From positions 93,324 through 157,323 of the forward strand of contig CAJNDS010002450.1 in assembly GCA_905221605.1 (NCBI GenBank): a DNA stretch of 64,000 nt, in the 5' to 3' direction. The notes beneath the pieces are model-generated. The model saw only the letters and a list, made by a program, of their open reading frames with translations, ran no database searches and had not been told where the DNA came from. The stretch is from Symbiodinium natans (Eukaryota > Sar > Dinophyceae > Suessiales > Symbiodiniaceae). Position numbers and translations under genes: made by a program. Shown here piece by piece: positions 39,732 to 53,200 of the stretch (its first letter is position 1; each line of letters starts with the position of its first letter).

Positions 39732-40009
39732 TGAACACTTCTAGTCCGTCTGCAATTTGGAGTGGCCTGACACAACTGATGGGTATTCCTGCGTAGGAGG
39801 TCGATGAGGATAAATTGTCGCAAGCCTGTCTGTTGTCCCGCAATACAGCCGTCACTGATCCGTCAACTGCAGCTGAGGGAGTCAGCATGGGCTGACATGC
39901 CTCCTTCTGGAATTGGATACGTGGCCGGGCTGAGACACAGTTGTGCGCCTGAGGGGAGCTCTTGGTCGGTTTTCCAACTGGGAACCGTCAAAGTATTGGC
40001 TCTGACTCG
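39732..40009. other. Spacer between repeat units
   Basis: No gene or repeat recognised. Confidence 0.4.
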
Positions 40010-40680
40010 GAGTTGATCCACTGGCTGACCACCATGGGGTGCCCTGGCTGGCTGACCACCATGGGGCGCGCGCTGGCTTTCCTTCTGCTGTAGGAGAAAG
40101 TGAGGTTTGACTCCCAGGTCGTCTTTCCCCTCTGAATCGGTAGCCGCTGCTTTGCAGGCTCCCTCTCTGGGAAGTGCTGACCGCAGCCCCTGTTTCTGCT
40201 TGGGTCTGTGGTCAAACTGGGCTCAGTTGTGCACTATAACTTTGGCCGGGCTCCGATAATAAAGCCACAAGTTGTGTCGGTTGCTCGGGGCTGCCCCACT
40301 GGCTGACCACCATGGGGTGCCCTGGGCTGGTCTTGCATCCATTGTTCTTGCCAACAAGTCCCCACTGGCTGACCACCATGGGGCGCGTGCTGGCCTTGCT
40401 TTCCCTCTGGGATATTGGGCCATTTTGTACCTTCCCTTTTCGCTATTGTGCGGTTGGTGCCTCACCGTGTCGGTCGGTAATTCTGATCTTCGATTTACAG
40501 CTTGCCGGCTGACCTTCTTTGCGCCAGTGGCTACATGATGGTGGTTTTGATGATCTGGCATACCCTCGCATTTTGCGACCCCCCCGTATGCTTTGCGCTG
40601 CTCGATTACACCTGGACTTCTGCGACGACTTCGAGTACTGAGCGCGGGGGACACGTAGACTTTTGGTGCTCTGTTCTTGC
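40010..40680 (+). repeat. Diverged third repeat unit
   Basis: Shares ccactggctgaccaccatgg (three times), gctacatgatggtggttttga, and gacgacttcgagtactgag with units 1 and 2, with many differences. It lacks the A-tail and runs into T/G-rich sequence and a short telomere-type array. Confidence 0.7.
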
Positions 40681-40738
40681 GGGTTGCTGCTGGTTGGTGG
40701 TTGTGTTTTGTGGTTGTTTTGGTGTGTGTTTGCTTTTG

Positions 40739-40775
40739 TTAGGGTTTAGGGTTTAGGCTTTATAGGGTTTAGGGT
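40739..40775 (+). repeat. Short TTTAGGG-type array
   Basis: About five heptamers, two of them variant (aggcttta, tatagggttta). It lies 3' of ankyrin exon a, in the position of the next intron. Confidence 0.85.
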
Positions 40776-40799
40776 GAACTGTGGATACCGGGTCCCCAG

Positions 40800-40857
40800 C
40801 TATATCGTCCATGCCCAGCGAGGCAGCGATGTGAATCGCCGTTTGACCGTTCATGTC
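40800..40857 (-). CDS. Ankyrin gene exon a (MNGQTAIHIAASLG)
   Basis: Acceptor ctgctcag|GACATG preceded by a pyrimidine tract. Encodes DMNGQTAIHIAASLGMDDI. Separated from the previous exon by ~4.5 kb that contains a LINE; whether it belongs to the same transcript is inferred. Confidence 0.6.
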
Positions 40858-43800
40858 CTGAGCAGGTACCAGCCCCAATCCTGATCGAAGATGGTCGAAT
40901 TGCGACTGAAGGAAGGAAAGGAACACTCATACGGAGGTCGACTCCGAGTGTATGCACGGGGAAAGGGAGACCAGGACTAACCTAACCAGAAACCCCAACC
41001 AAGCACAGAGGCAAGTCCTGACAGGAGGGAGGCTGCCCCACTTGCCATATGCTCAGCTGTTTCCATGCGCGTAAGGCACGTGACCGGAAGGAAACTTCAC
41101 ATGCATCGGTAATCAACCAGCGCCTGACGAACGCTAGCAAGATGGTCGAGCACTCGGAGATTTTGGATTTTGGTACGTGCCGGCAGCGGCCATCCAATCC
41201 TTCGCTGCATGCTATCAGCAGGCAAGTTCGGACGGGAAGCGCGGAAATGCGCACAGCTCCACGCACAGTGGTCCCACGTAGGGGCATAGCACTCTCTGCA
41301 AAATGGACACCACAGCTCGGCATGTCCAGTCAGCTGGGATTGGAGTCTGGCCGGGCTGACCACAGCAGCCGTAAGCACCGCACGGCCATGAGCGCAGGTA
41401 GCACTCCACAGCTGAGAAGCTTGCTTGAGACGAGCAGGTTGGAAAATCGGGTTACCCGCAGCCACGGCGTCGAGTCTGCCCGAAGTTCTCCAGGCATCAA
41501 ACCGCCGAAAGCGCCATGCTTCTCTGAGTAGGTGCTTGAGACGGTCAAGTTGCAAGTTTTGAGTCCACCTGACGCATTGCCTCGGGACGGCCTGGTGGGT
41601 CCAAGAGCCATTGCGTTGCTGTTGCCAGCCCAGGAATTTGAGGCGGGTAGCAACAGCATATTGCCAAGTGCCACACATGGCGTTGGGTTGCCATCGCGCG
41701 CGGCCAAGTTGGACGAGTTTGGCCCACATGGAAATGGTTTGGTAGTCTGCCATGAACTGAAAGTCCAAGCTATGGCCGTGCATCAACGCACGCAGGTCAA
41801 GCGAGGCAGGTGATTTGCCACCATACAGGACACCAAAGAGGCGTTGCTGGAGCTGCTTCCAGGTACGCGCAGCACCATACACGAACCACGTGCCCCAGAC
41901 GGCCACAGGGATGACCAATTGCCGAATGAACTGGCACTTAGCCGTGAACGTCACAGGCAGGCAACCGATACGGCCAAGGCGTGTGCAGGCCTCACGAAGA
42001 CGGTCCTGATAAGTGGGCCTGTCTTTCCCATTGATGCGGGTGCGAAAGTCAACCCCCAGAATGCGCAGCGTGCGCACAACAGCAACAGCCCCAGACTGGC
42101 TGACCTCCTGAGCCGCGGCGGAACCGCGCGGAAGGAATTTTTGTTTGCTGACGTTTTCCTCGAGGCCAAGCATACCCGCCCAGCGCATCCAGAATCGGAG
42201 GGTGCGATCAAGCTGCGCATGGTTACGAACCGCAATGTTACGGTCGTCAAGGTAAGTGACAGCAGTAGCAGTGGGCTCTTCACGGGAGAAGGCTTGGATG
42301 GGAGCCCACAAGATCGCATTAAGAGCCATTGGAGAAATTGCATCTCCCTGGGGCAGGCTAGAACTAACCACTTCGGCTTCCGCACAAATGCAACCCTGTA
42401 AACCGAGCCATCTGTGTTGCTGGCTCCACTGAAACCTGCATAAATCGACCATTTCCGCGGGCATACCCAATTGGCTGAGGGCGTGCGTGGCTGTGCTAGG
42501 GTGAGCACGGTCGAAACATTTGGCATAATCTAGGGAGAGAATGCCAAAACACCGAACATACGCATTCTGCAAGGCATGCACCGCAGCGTGAACGCCACGC
42601 TGCTGGAAGCCGCCATGAGCACCAGGAGGGGCCCAGTTTTGCTGCCACGCTCTCGTAGTGGTTCGGCGAGCCCAGGCAGAACTAGCAATCCTGCAAAGGA
42701 TAGGTTCCAGGACCAAGGGGCGGGCATCCCCAACATTTAAACCAAACACAGGATGGGGGTCTTGCTTAGGGAGGTGAACCTGCAGATAGTATCGCCATTC
42801 CGTGGGATAGCACCGATGGTCGATCCACCTGTTCCAGAGATCTGCATAGGCCTGCCAGATGGGCAGAGTCCAGTGCCGGATTTCATCTCCTGACCAACCG
42901 TCAGCGCCAGCCGCTTTGCCATTAGAAGCACGAGCCTGCTCTTGGAGCTCGGCAGCAGTGAGCGGTTGCCAGCCGAGCCGAGGCACAGCATTACGCTGTC
43001 GAGCATGCTCATCACTCCAAGCGCGGTTCGCATCAACAGGGCTGACTTCACGTTGCCAAATGCGCCGCCAGAATGTGCGAAGAAAGGTCAGACTGCAAGC
43101 AACGCCATTGCTGGGAGTGCCGTCCAGCGAAACGAAGGCAGGCGCCGGCTTGCCACTGCGGCGCACCCACTTCCGCGCCATGCTGTCCGATGCACGAAGG
43201 CGCTCTTTCCAATCATTAAGGCGTTGGAGCTGCTCAGCCCGCTGCAGGTCTTGAATTTGCGTCTCCAAGTCGCCGATGGCAGTGTGCAAGGGCGTGAGCG
43301 GACCCGCGTGTCTGGCAGCGCGGCGGCGCAGCATCAAAGCTTCAGCATCGTTATGTCTGGCGACACATCTTTTTGCTTCGAGTAACTGCCCCAAGCGCCG
43401 CCGAAGTTTGCGCATCGCGAAGGACTGGTAGTCACAGGGCCTGCGTTGGCTGGCAGCGTCAGTGGGGACAGCCTTAGGCGGGGAACCCTTGGGCCTTGTG
43501 TGGTGCCAGGTGTTGTCCAGCCCCAAGGCCTCACGCGCTTGGCAAGAAGCAGCTTCCACAAGGGCATGGAACTTGTGGCTTTCCTCATCAGGGTTGGGCT
43601 GCAGAGGGAGAGTCCTGAGCAGTTCGGTGGCTTCCTCGTGGCTTTGGAGTCCTAAGCCCTAAACCCTAAACCCTAAACCCTAAACCCTAAACTCTAAACC
43701 CTAACCAAAAAAAAAAACTGTTCAGGCCAAAATCCTTGAACCTCAAACGCCCAAACCCTGGACCCCAAAACCCCCAACCCCCACAAACCCCACAACCACT

Positions 43801-44152
43801 GAACCCACGATCCCCCCGAGAAGAAAACCAACCACCAAGCCGTCCTCGAAAAATGCCAAGGAGCCCACCCACCCCCCAAACCCTACTTGGAGGAGGTTCA
43901 TGGTACTTACTAACCCAATAAGAACTGTGCTGAAAACCCAAGTAGAAACGCATTAGGGCACGTGAGGGGCTTCTAAGTGTGTTATAAGTACAGTATGTCG
44001 CTAAACCCTAACCCTATACCCTAAACCCTGTACAGTTACAACTCGGTAATAAGTAGGCCCCACAAGATCACTTAGCGACGAAGCGTCGGATGCATCGGCT
44101 TCTGCCCGTGATCTGAGTAAAAGCTCCTGACCAAGCGTGGACAAGCAGGGTC

Positions 44153-44218
<66 letters not shown>

Positions 44219-47200
44219 GGTTTAGGGTTTAGGGTTTAGGGTTTAAGGTTCGATGTAGAATCTTCGTGGCCCAACCATGAACTAGTGTAGGAATAAACCT
44301 TGAAAGGAACATGCCGCGTTGGCGTGCCACCTTTGGTGTGGGGTGGGATGAACAAGAACTAGGACCCAGAGTAGGCCCTTATTGTCATTTTTTGAGGCTT
44401 GTTCTCATATAAGTCCCTTTAAACCAAAAAGAGAGCCCTTCTATTCCCATGTACTCCTGGGCCTCGAGAAAGGGGGCATCCACAATCAGGACTGAAAAAG
44501 CGCCATGCCCCTGGGTTCCCTTATAAAGTAACTGGCCAAAAAAGGGGCGCCCTTGAGATTCCCTTTTAAAGTAAATAGCCAACAGCGGGGAGCCCTTGTG
44601 ATGAGATGGTTACTGGGATAGTATTAAAAATTTAGATGCTTATTCCTCATTGGGTTTAAGCACCCTTAAAAATCAAAAATGCTACCCAACTATGACATAG
44701 TAAAATTTTCTTTCAGTTGAGACTTCCTCCACGATTGCTTGATGGACGCCCGGGTTCGCCCTTGGGTTGGGTTTGGGGTTCAGTGTTTAGGGTTTGGGAG
44801 AATTTGCGGGCTAAAGGGGCTTAGGGCTTGGGCTCAGTATCCTTATCTTTGGGGCCCTTTCGGTGGCTTTCTTTGAGCTGAACATAGGGCCTGTGAGTAT
44901 GCTAGGCTTAGTCTAGCCCTAAACCCTAAACCCTAAGCCCTAAACCCTTAAAACCTAAACGTGAACCCTTAAACCCTACTCCCTAGATCAGTTTGCAACA
45001 ACATGCATTTCCCAAGTGTAAAGCCCCGAGCTGCCTCCACCATAGGAGCCCAAACAATTGCCTGAATCATTCCCTTGTAACCCCTGTAAACAGTAATAGC
45101 AATAACAAGAACAAGAATAGCAATTACGACATCATTACTATCATGGTTACTGCTATTGCACACTACTCGAAAGAATTTCCCTTTTGTACCAGTAGCTAAA
45201 CGTGCCCCTAGACCCCTGTACTAACACTGCAGGGCATCGCAAGAACCATGGAGCATGACTTTAAGACTCTTTGGGTTTAGGGTGTAGTGTTCAGGGTTCT
45301 TAGGGTTTAGGCTTTAGGGCTTAGGGTTTAGGGTTTAGGGTTGGGGGTTTAGGGCCCCCAAAGCCCCTTGCGTGCGGCAGAGCGGCGACGACCCGGCCAT
45401 GACCGCCCCAGACGGCATCGTGAAGCACGCTGCTCCCTGCCCAGTCGACAGAGGTGGGCGGATTCCCAAGCTCCAGCAGATGCTGCACCATGTCCTCCAG
45501 GTTTTAGGGTTTTTGGGGGTTTAGGGTTCACGGGTTAATTAGGGAGGGTTTCGGGTTTGGGGTTTGGGGTTTAGGGTGTAGGGTTTAGGGTTTAGGGTTT
45601 AGGGTTTAGGGTTTAGGGTTTAGGGTTTAGGGTTTAGGGTTTAGGGTTTAGGGTTTAGGGTTTAGGGTTTAGGGTTTAGGGTTTAGGGTTTAGGGTTTAG
45701 GGTTTAGGGTTTAGGGTTTAGGTCGCATGTCAAGTACACCCCCTGAGCCCTAAGCATGCCCACTCCCTCTGAACCTCTTAAAGTGTAATCTGGCTGGTTC
45801 TTAGTAGGGAATGAGGGAATGAAGTATCCTATATAACCCCTTAAAGGGCAGAATATAGGGCCCTAACTCCCTCATTCCCGACTCAGAACCAGGAAACTTA
45901 AAGTGCAATTCGAAGCCCTTCCCGGGTCCGCGTGACCGTTGGCGGCTGCCCAATGCATCGGGCTCGCCCCCTCGTGATCACGGACTGCACTTGCCGCGCT
46001 TGCCACGCCGTGCAGGCGCAGAACTTCTGCGACCTGCGAAGCGCACGCGCGCTTGTGCACGGCTTGTCAAAAATCGGGCCCCTCCTTTTGAAGCGCCCCA
46101 ACAACTATGAAACCCCTGAAACCTACACCCCAAGCCAACCCGAAATTAGGAACCCTATACCATATAGAATCCCTTAACGGTCATATTTAGGGCCCCGATT
46201 CCCTCATTCCCTATTCAGAACCAAGGGCTTCACGTGCCTTAAATTATGCCCAGCTGCAGGGACGTGACCTTGCGCTGCAGCTGCATGGTACACGGTGCTG
46301 GCCCTCTCCACTGCGGGAGCTGCTTTCACCCTGCCTGCCCGACTCGAAACGAACCTGGAGGGCTGCTCTCCATTTCGGTCCCCTGCAAAGTCTAGGGTCC
46401 AGGGTCCGGGGTCTGGGATTTAGGATTTGGGGTTTAGGCGTTAGGGTCCAGGGTCCAGGGTTGAGAGGACGTCCTCTAAACAGAGATCCCATGACAAGAA
46501 CCACCTCCAAAGGCCTCATTCGGATTGAACCCCGGCGCCTGGCGAATCGGTCGCGTGACCAGAACGAGCCGCTCCTCACGACGATCTGCTCCCGATCCGA
46601 AGCTGGGCGGTCGTCCTCCTCTGGCCAAACATCGGCCCCCTGCTGCCTGGGTTGCTGCTACGGAACTACGATGATGAGGAAACCCTTCAGGCTCCGAAAC
46701 TGATCTTGCTGCAACTTAACGTAAGCTTCCTTTTGCTAGACCATAAGCATCTTAGCAAATAAGGGCACCCTTTTTTTGGGGGGCGGGGTTGCTTTACAAG
46801 GGAACCCAGAACCCAACAACCAGGATAAAGGGTACCACTGGGCTACCAAGTCCTTCATAGCTATCCACTTCTTGACAACTGCAGCATTTTCCTTCTTATA
46901 CAGACAAAAAATGGAACCATCGGTTTTTTTCTTTATGTGTTATTTTCCTTCCTTATACAGACAATGGGCGGATTGTTCTCGTTAGTTTTCTGGGTGGTTC
47001 TTAAGCAAATCGTGGTTTAAGATTAAAGCTCCTTGAGAGCTAGCTGCAGGAGCTCCTTGACAACGGCAAGGGTACTTACGTGGTCCCTTAGTATGGGCCC
47101 TCAAAAGGGTGCCCCTTATAGACCCCTTATGTACCCTATACAAAGTAGGGGCCCATACATCAGAACCCTTTCAAGGGAGGTCGGTTAGGGACCTCAAAAA

Positions 47201-50200
47201 AAGGGCCCATGAAACCACCCGCAGAGCTGCAGCAGCTCAATTCTTTGGGTGGTTCTTAAGCAAACCCCCTAAACCCTAAACCCTAAACCCTAAACCCTAA
47301 ACCCTAAACCCTCAACCCTAAACCCTAAACCCTAAACCCTAAACCCTAAACCCTCAGGCTTGAGTTCCTTGCTAGCCAGCTGCAGGAGCTCCCTGACAAC
47401 CATAGCATGCCCAGCTCGGGCCGCCCAGTGCAGCGGCCGCGCCCCTTCCTAGTTCATGGGTTTAGGGTTCAGGGTTTAGGGTTTAGGGTTTAGGGTTTAG
47501 GGTTTAGGGTTTAGGGTTTAGGGTTTAGGGTTTAGGGTTTAGGGTTTAGGGCACAGGGATTTAAATTGTTTTTACTTATTGGTTTTAAGTACCCTCAAAG
47601 ATGTAAAATGTTACCCAACTATGACAAAGCTTCGGCATCAGCGGCCTCCACGTCGCTGCCGGCGGCGATCAGCTTCTGCAGTATGTCCTCTGCTTCGGGA
47701 TTTTCGGCGGGTTTTGAGGGTCTAGGGTTTAGGGGTTTAGGGATTTAGGGGTTTAGGGGTTTAGGGGTTTAGGGGTTTAGGGGTTTAGGGGTTTAGAGGG
47801 GTTTAGGGGCTTCAGTTTGATTGTTCTCCGAAGGCCTGCCAGCCGAGAAAGACGCGCAAATAAGCACGAGGTACAGTACCCCACCTATTTGGGTGAATAC
47901 TAGCGACAGAGCACTGAACCCTAAACCCCAAAAACTAGCCCAATACAAGCCCTACAACCCAAACCCCAAAACCCTAAACCCTAAACCTCCATCTTGTCCC
48001 AGTTTCTGTGTGGTTCCGCTCCGCAGCCCAGTGCAGCGGCCGGGTACCAGATTCATCGGCAGAGTTCACCTGAGGCCGTTGCTCAATACAGGGGTTTGGA
48101 TTTAGGGTTTAGGGTACGATTCTACGACCATGAACTGCATGTCGTGTTTGAAAGAGCACCCACGCCAGATGAACTGCATGTCGTGATTGAAAAAGCACCC
48201 CACGCCATATGACCTGCATTTCGTGTCTGGGAACTGCATTTTCTACATTTCGCGTTTGAAAGCGCACCCACGCCATATGAACTGTATCTCGCGCTTGAAA
48301 GAGCACCCACGCCATATGAATTGCATTTCGTGTTTGAAATCGCACCCCACGCCATATGAACCCTTTGTGGCATCGCGTGGATACTTTGCTTCCTTGCACT
48401 TTCGGGTACCAAAAGGGTGCCAAAGTTTCAACAAGCCCCCGCACCTGATGGCGTCTCCCAAAACCAACGAGGTGGCTTCTGGCTTTTCAGAGCTGTTTGT
48501 GTGGCGGGGCTTGGGTTTAGGATTTCTCTAAGGTTCCAAGTATGGGCCCTTGAATTGGGCCCCTTGTTATCTCACCCTTATATACTATACATAACAAGGG
48601 CCCTACTTCGGACCCCTATAAACAAGGGATCCTACGAAGGGCCCATGGTTCCAAGGGTGCGAAGCTTAGGATTTACCCTACACCCTACACCCTACACCCG
48701 AAACCCTCCTGAACCCTAGACCTCCAAAACCCCAACCCCCCAAGTCCGTAAACCCTAAACCCTAAATAGCCCTAAGCCCCTAAACCCCTCAACCCCTAAA
48801 ACCCCTAAAACCCCCAAACCCCTAAAACCCCTGAACCCTAAGCCCCTAAACCCCTAAACCCTAAACCCTAAACCCTAAACCCTAAACCCTAAACCCTAAA
48901 CCCCTAAACCCCTGCACCCTTCGGCACCTGGGCTCGGGCGCGGAGCAGCAGGCGCACGGCGGCCCCGTGGCCTTTGGCGCAGGCCTCGTGCAAGGGCCCG
49001 GCCGCAGACCCTAAACCCCTGAACCCCTAAATCCCTGAACCCCTAAATCCCTAAACCCTAAACCCTAAACCCTAAACCCTAAACCCCCTAAACCCCCTAA
49101 ACCCCCTAAACCCCCTAAACCCCCTAAACCCCCTAAACCCCCTAACCCCCTAAACCCCCTAAACCCCCTAAACCCCCTAAACCCCCTAAACCCCCTAAAC
49201 CCCCTAAACCCCCTAAACCCCCTAAACCCCCTAAACCCCCTAAACCCCCTAAACCCCCTAAACCCCTAAACCCTGAACCCCAGGCCTCGTGCAAGGGCCC
49301 CGCCGCATACGCGTCGCAGGACTCCGTGCTGGCTCTGGCGTCCAGCAGGGATGCAAGGACCTCCGAAACCCCAAAGCCCCTGGTTTAGGGTCTAGGGGGT
49401 TAGGGTTTAGGGTTCAGGGTTTAGGGTTTAGGGTTTAGGGTTTAGGGTTTAGGGTTCAGGGTTTAGAGTTCAGGGTTTAGGGTTCAGGGTTTAGGGTTTA
49501 CGGGTTAGGGTTTAGGGTTTAGCAATCAACCCCTAATACCCTAATACCCTAAACCTGAATTAAACAGTAATTAAGGACTCGGCTTTAAATTGGGTAGGGA
49601 ATCCTGAAGATGATTTCAGGTGCCGGGCTCTTCAAAATCCCTAACCGGTTTGGGGGTTTAGGGCTTACACTTAGGGCTTGCACTTAGGGCTTAGGGTCCG
49701 AAGCCCTCATCCCTGAACCCTAACGCTAAGCCCTAAACCCTTAACCGTACACCCTAAGCCCTAGACCCTGAGCCCTAATTTAGAGTTAGGGTTTTAGGGT
49801 GTCCCGGCGCGTCGCGCACTGCAAAGTAGAGTAGGATGACGGGTTTAGGGCGTAGGGTTTGGGGTTTAGGGTTTCGGGTCTAGGCTGGGATGTCCCCCCT
49901 TGTACTAACAGTCCCTCATGGGGAAAAGTAGAAGGGGATACGATCATCCCTATTAAGAGGGGGAACATCCCCGAAGGCTTAGGGCCCAAGGTTTGTAGGC
50001 ATTTGAACGGAGGCGAGTAAGTTTGCAAAGCTCAGGGGGCGCAGTGCAGAAAAGAGAACCTGGGCTCTAAAGCCAAGGCCCAGGAGCCGAAATCTCCAGA
50101 AACCCGAAACTTTGGGGGTTCAGGCTTTCGGGTTTAGGGTTGAATCCCTAAACCCTAAACCCCCCTAAACCCTAAACCCTAAACCCTAAACCCTAAACCC

Positions 50201-53200
50201 TAAACCCTAAACCCTAAACTCCAACAACCAGCCTTGGCATGCCCGGCACTGGCGGCTCCGTGAAGGGGACTCCTCAAAGACTCAGTAAGGTGTTGTAGGT
50301 TTAGGGTTTAGGGTTTAGGGTTTAGGGTTTGGGGTTTAGGGTTTAGGGTTTAGGGTTTAGGTTTAGGGTTTAGAGTTTAGGGTTTAGGGTTTAGGGTTTA
50401 GGGTTTAAGGTTTAGGGTTTAGGGTTTAGGGTTTAGGGTTTAGGGTTTAGGGTTTAGGGTTTAGGGTTTAGGGTTTAGGGTTTAGGGTTTAGGGTTTAGG
50501 TAGGGTTTAGGGTTTAGGGTTTAGGGCTTAGGGCAGTTTAGGGTTTCTAATTCTACAAACATGCCAACAACCAATCAACCCGAATCTCCCGACCCGAAAC
50601 CCGTCCTCTCGCTGCACTTCGCGTTCGGGTCAGCCCGGGTCTGCAGGAGGAGGTTCACGACCTCTTCCTCCCAATCGCAAACTCCCATGCTGTCCAGGGT
50701 TAAGGCTTAGGGCTTAGGGTCTCCACACCTTTCTTCTTATGTTCACAAGAGACAAGAATGCTTGTGACAGCGCGTCTTGCTCCAAAAAAGTCGAACAAAC
50801 AGCCTTTTGCACTATGTTGCGCAAAGAGATGCAAGGAGGCAAGAACCCTATAAATACCAGTGCATGGTCGCCGTCGGAACAGACGTTATTAATCCCCGCC
50901 CCACCCCACGCCACCCCCCAATAGCCGAAACCCACATCCTGCACCAGACTTGGGATCCTGAATCCCACCAAACCCCGAAGTCTCGAACTGCACCAAACCC
51001 TAAACCCTAATCCCTAAACCCTAAACCCTAAACCCTAATCCCTAATCCCTAAACCCTAAATCCTGAACCCTAAACTGGCGAGAGCACCGCTGCCCATATA
51101 CAAGGCCTCTTTGGCGATGCGTCTTACTATGTAGCGTCGCTACATCATGCCAGTTCTTGGCTTCGCCTTGGGCTGCCTTGGGCAGTGGCTGGGTCCCTAG
51201 CAACTGGACCTGGTCCTGGGACGGTCTGCGGAAAACTGCCTGACCCCTGACACTTTCTTGACATCCCAGAATGGGACATTCTGCTGGGACCTGGCACACC
51301 CGCCTGAAAACCCTCTTCTGCACCCCAGTTTTTGCTCAAGCAGAGGCCAGTCGAGACCTCTGCCCTGGCCTCTGCAAAACCTTTCAAATACGAGGAAAAG
51401 AGAGAAAGTTCGGGTGGGAGGTGGGGCTACCAGGCTGCGCCCCTCAATCTAGAGAAAAGGCCGCACCCCCCGCACGCGTACACTGTTACACCCCCTAAGC
51501 CCTAAACCCGAAACCCGAAACCCCGACACCCCAAAACCTTAAATTCGAAACCCTAGACCTCAAAACTTCGCCCTAAACCCTAAACCCTATACTCTAAACC
51601 CGCTCATTCTCAAGCCGGCCGAGGATCTTGACCCTCGGAAGCGGCCATGGAGAGTGGCTCCGACAAGTTGTCGATGGAGGGATGCTCTAGCAGCAGCTCC
51701 ACGATCCTTAGGGTTTAGGGTTTAGGGTTTAGGGTTTAGGGTTTAGGGTTTAGGGTTTAGGGTTTAGGGTTTAGGGTTTAGGGTTTAGGGTTTAGGGTTT
51801 AGGGTTTAGGGTTTAGGGTTTAGGGTTTAGGGTTTAGGGTTTAGGGTTGGCTTCTTGGAGGTTCATGACACTTATGAACCAATTATAACTGTACTTATAG
51901 CTGTACCTATAACCATATATCATATTGGGGCACTTAAGGGGCTTATAAGGGGGTTAGAAGTACAGTTATACTTGGTTAACAAAGTACTATGAATCTTTAA
52001 GTAGATCTAGGAGTGACCCAACACAGACCCTCACTGATCCTAAACCCTCTAAAACCTTTACGACCAGTCGAGCCCCTCTAAAGCCTCTGAAACCTCTTAG
52101 CCCTGAAACCTCCAAACCTAAATAGCAAACCCAAAGCCCGAACACCCTAAGCCCTACCCTTCTGACCAAGCGCGTTAGGGTTTAGGGTTTAGGGTTTAGG
52201 GGTTTAGGGGTTTAGGGGTTTAGGGGCTTAGGGGCTTAGGGAGGTTTAGGGGTTTAGGGGTTTAGGGGTTTAGGGGTTTTAGGGGTTTAGGGGTTTAGGG
52301 GTCTAGGGGTTTAGGGGTTTTAGGGGTTTAGGGGTTTAGGGGTTTAGGGGTTTAGGGGTTTAGGGGTTTAGGGGTTTAGGGGTTTAGGGGTTTAGGGTCC
52401 TTCAGTACGGCTGAAGCTCTGAAACCCAATTCTGCCCGGGCATCGACCGGTGGCCACGCATAGCAGCCGCCGCCAAGGACTGCTGCGGCGATGCGAAACC
52501 TAAAGTCTTGGTTTGTTTTTTGTCTTTGGGGTTTGTTTTGGGCTTTCTGGGATTTTTTGGGCTTTAGAGTTTAGAGTTTATGGGTTTCGGGTTTAGGGTT
52601 CAGGGCCCCATTTTGGGGGCTGGCTACTTTACAAGGGAACCTTTGAACAAAAAAGGAAAAGGGTGCCACTGGGCTGCCGAGGTTTAGGGTCGAACATCTA
52701 AGTTCGAAGGCTCCAAAACAGACGCTCATGAAGAACTATCTCAACAAACCCTAAACCCCTAAACCCTAAACCCTAAACCCTAAACCCTAAAGCCACCGGA
52801 AACTTCCATGTCGACTCCTCAAGTGAACATCCGTGTGCTATGGGGGTTTAGGGTTTAGGGTTTAGCATTTAATTTAGGGTGTAGAGAATCTTTCTCTGCA
52901 TGTGAGAAAATTCACACTTTTCTCACACTTAGTCTTCTTCATCCACAGAAGGATATGAACAAGAAGCCCAAAACTGTGAGTAGCACTTCTCTTTTGAGCC
53001 TATTTATGTAATACAATTCCATGCTACTCCCATGTGTACCTTGGTGTTTGACCCTGAAGTCATGACCCAACGCTCCTCTCGCTTCATTGAAAAGGTCTGC
53101 GAGCCGTAAATCCCAAGCTCCCCTATGCCCTAAGCCCTCACGCAAGCCAGCCCCTCAAATAGCCCCCGAGCCCGAAACTCTACAGTAAAATTTCAGCCCC

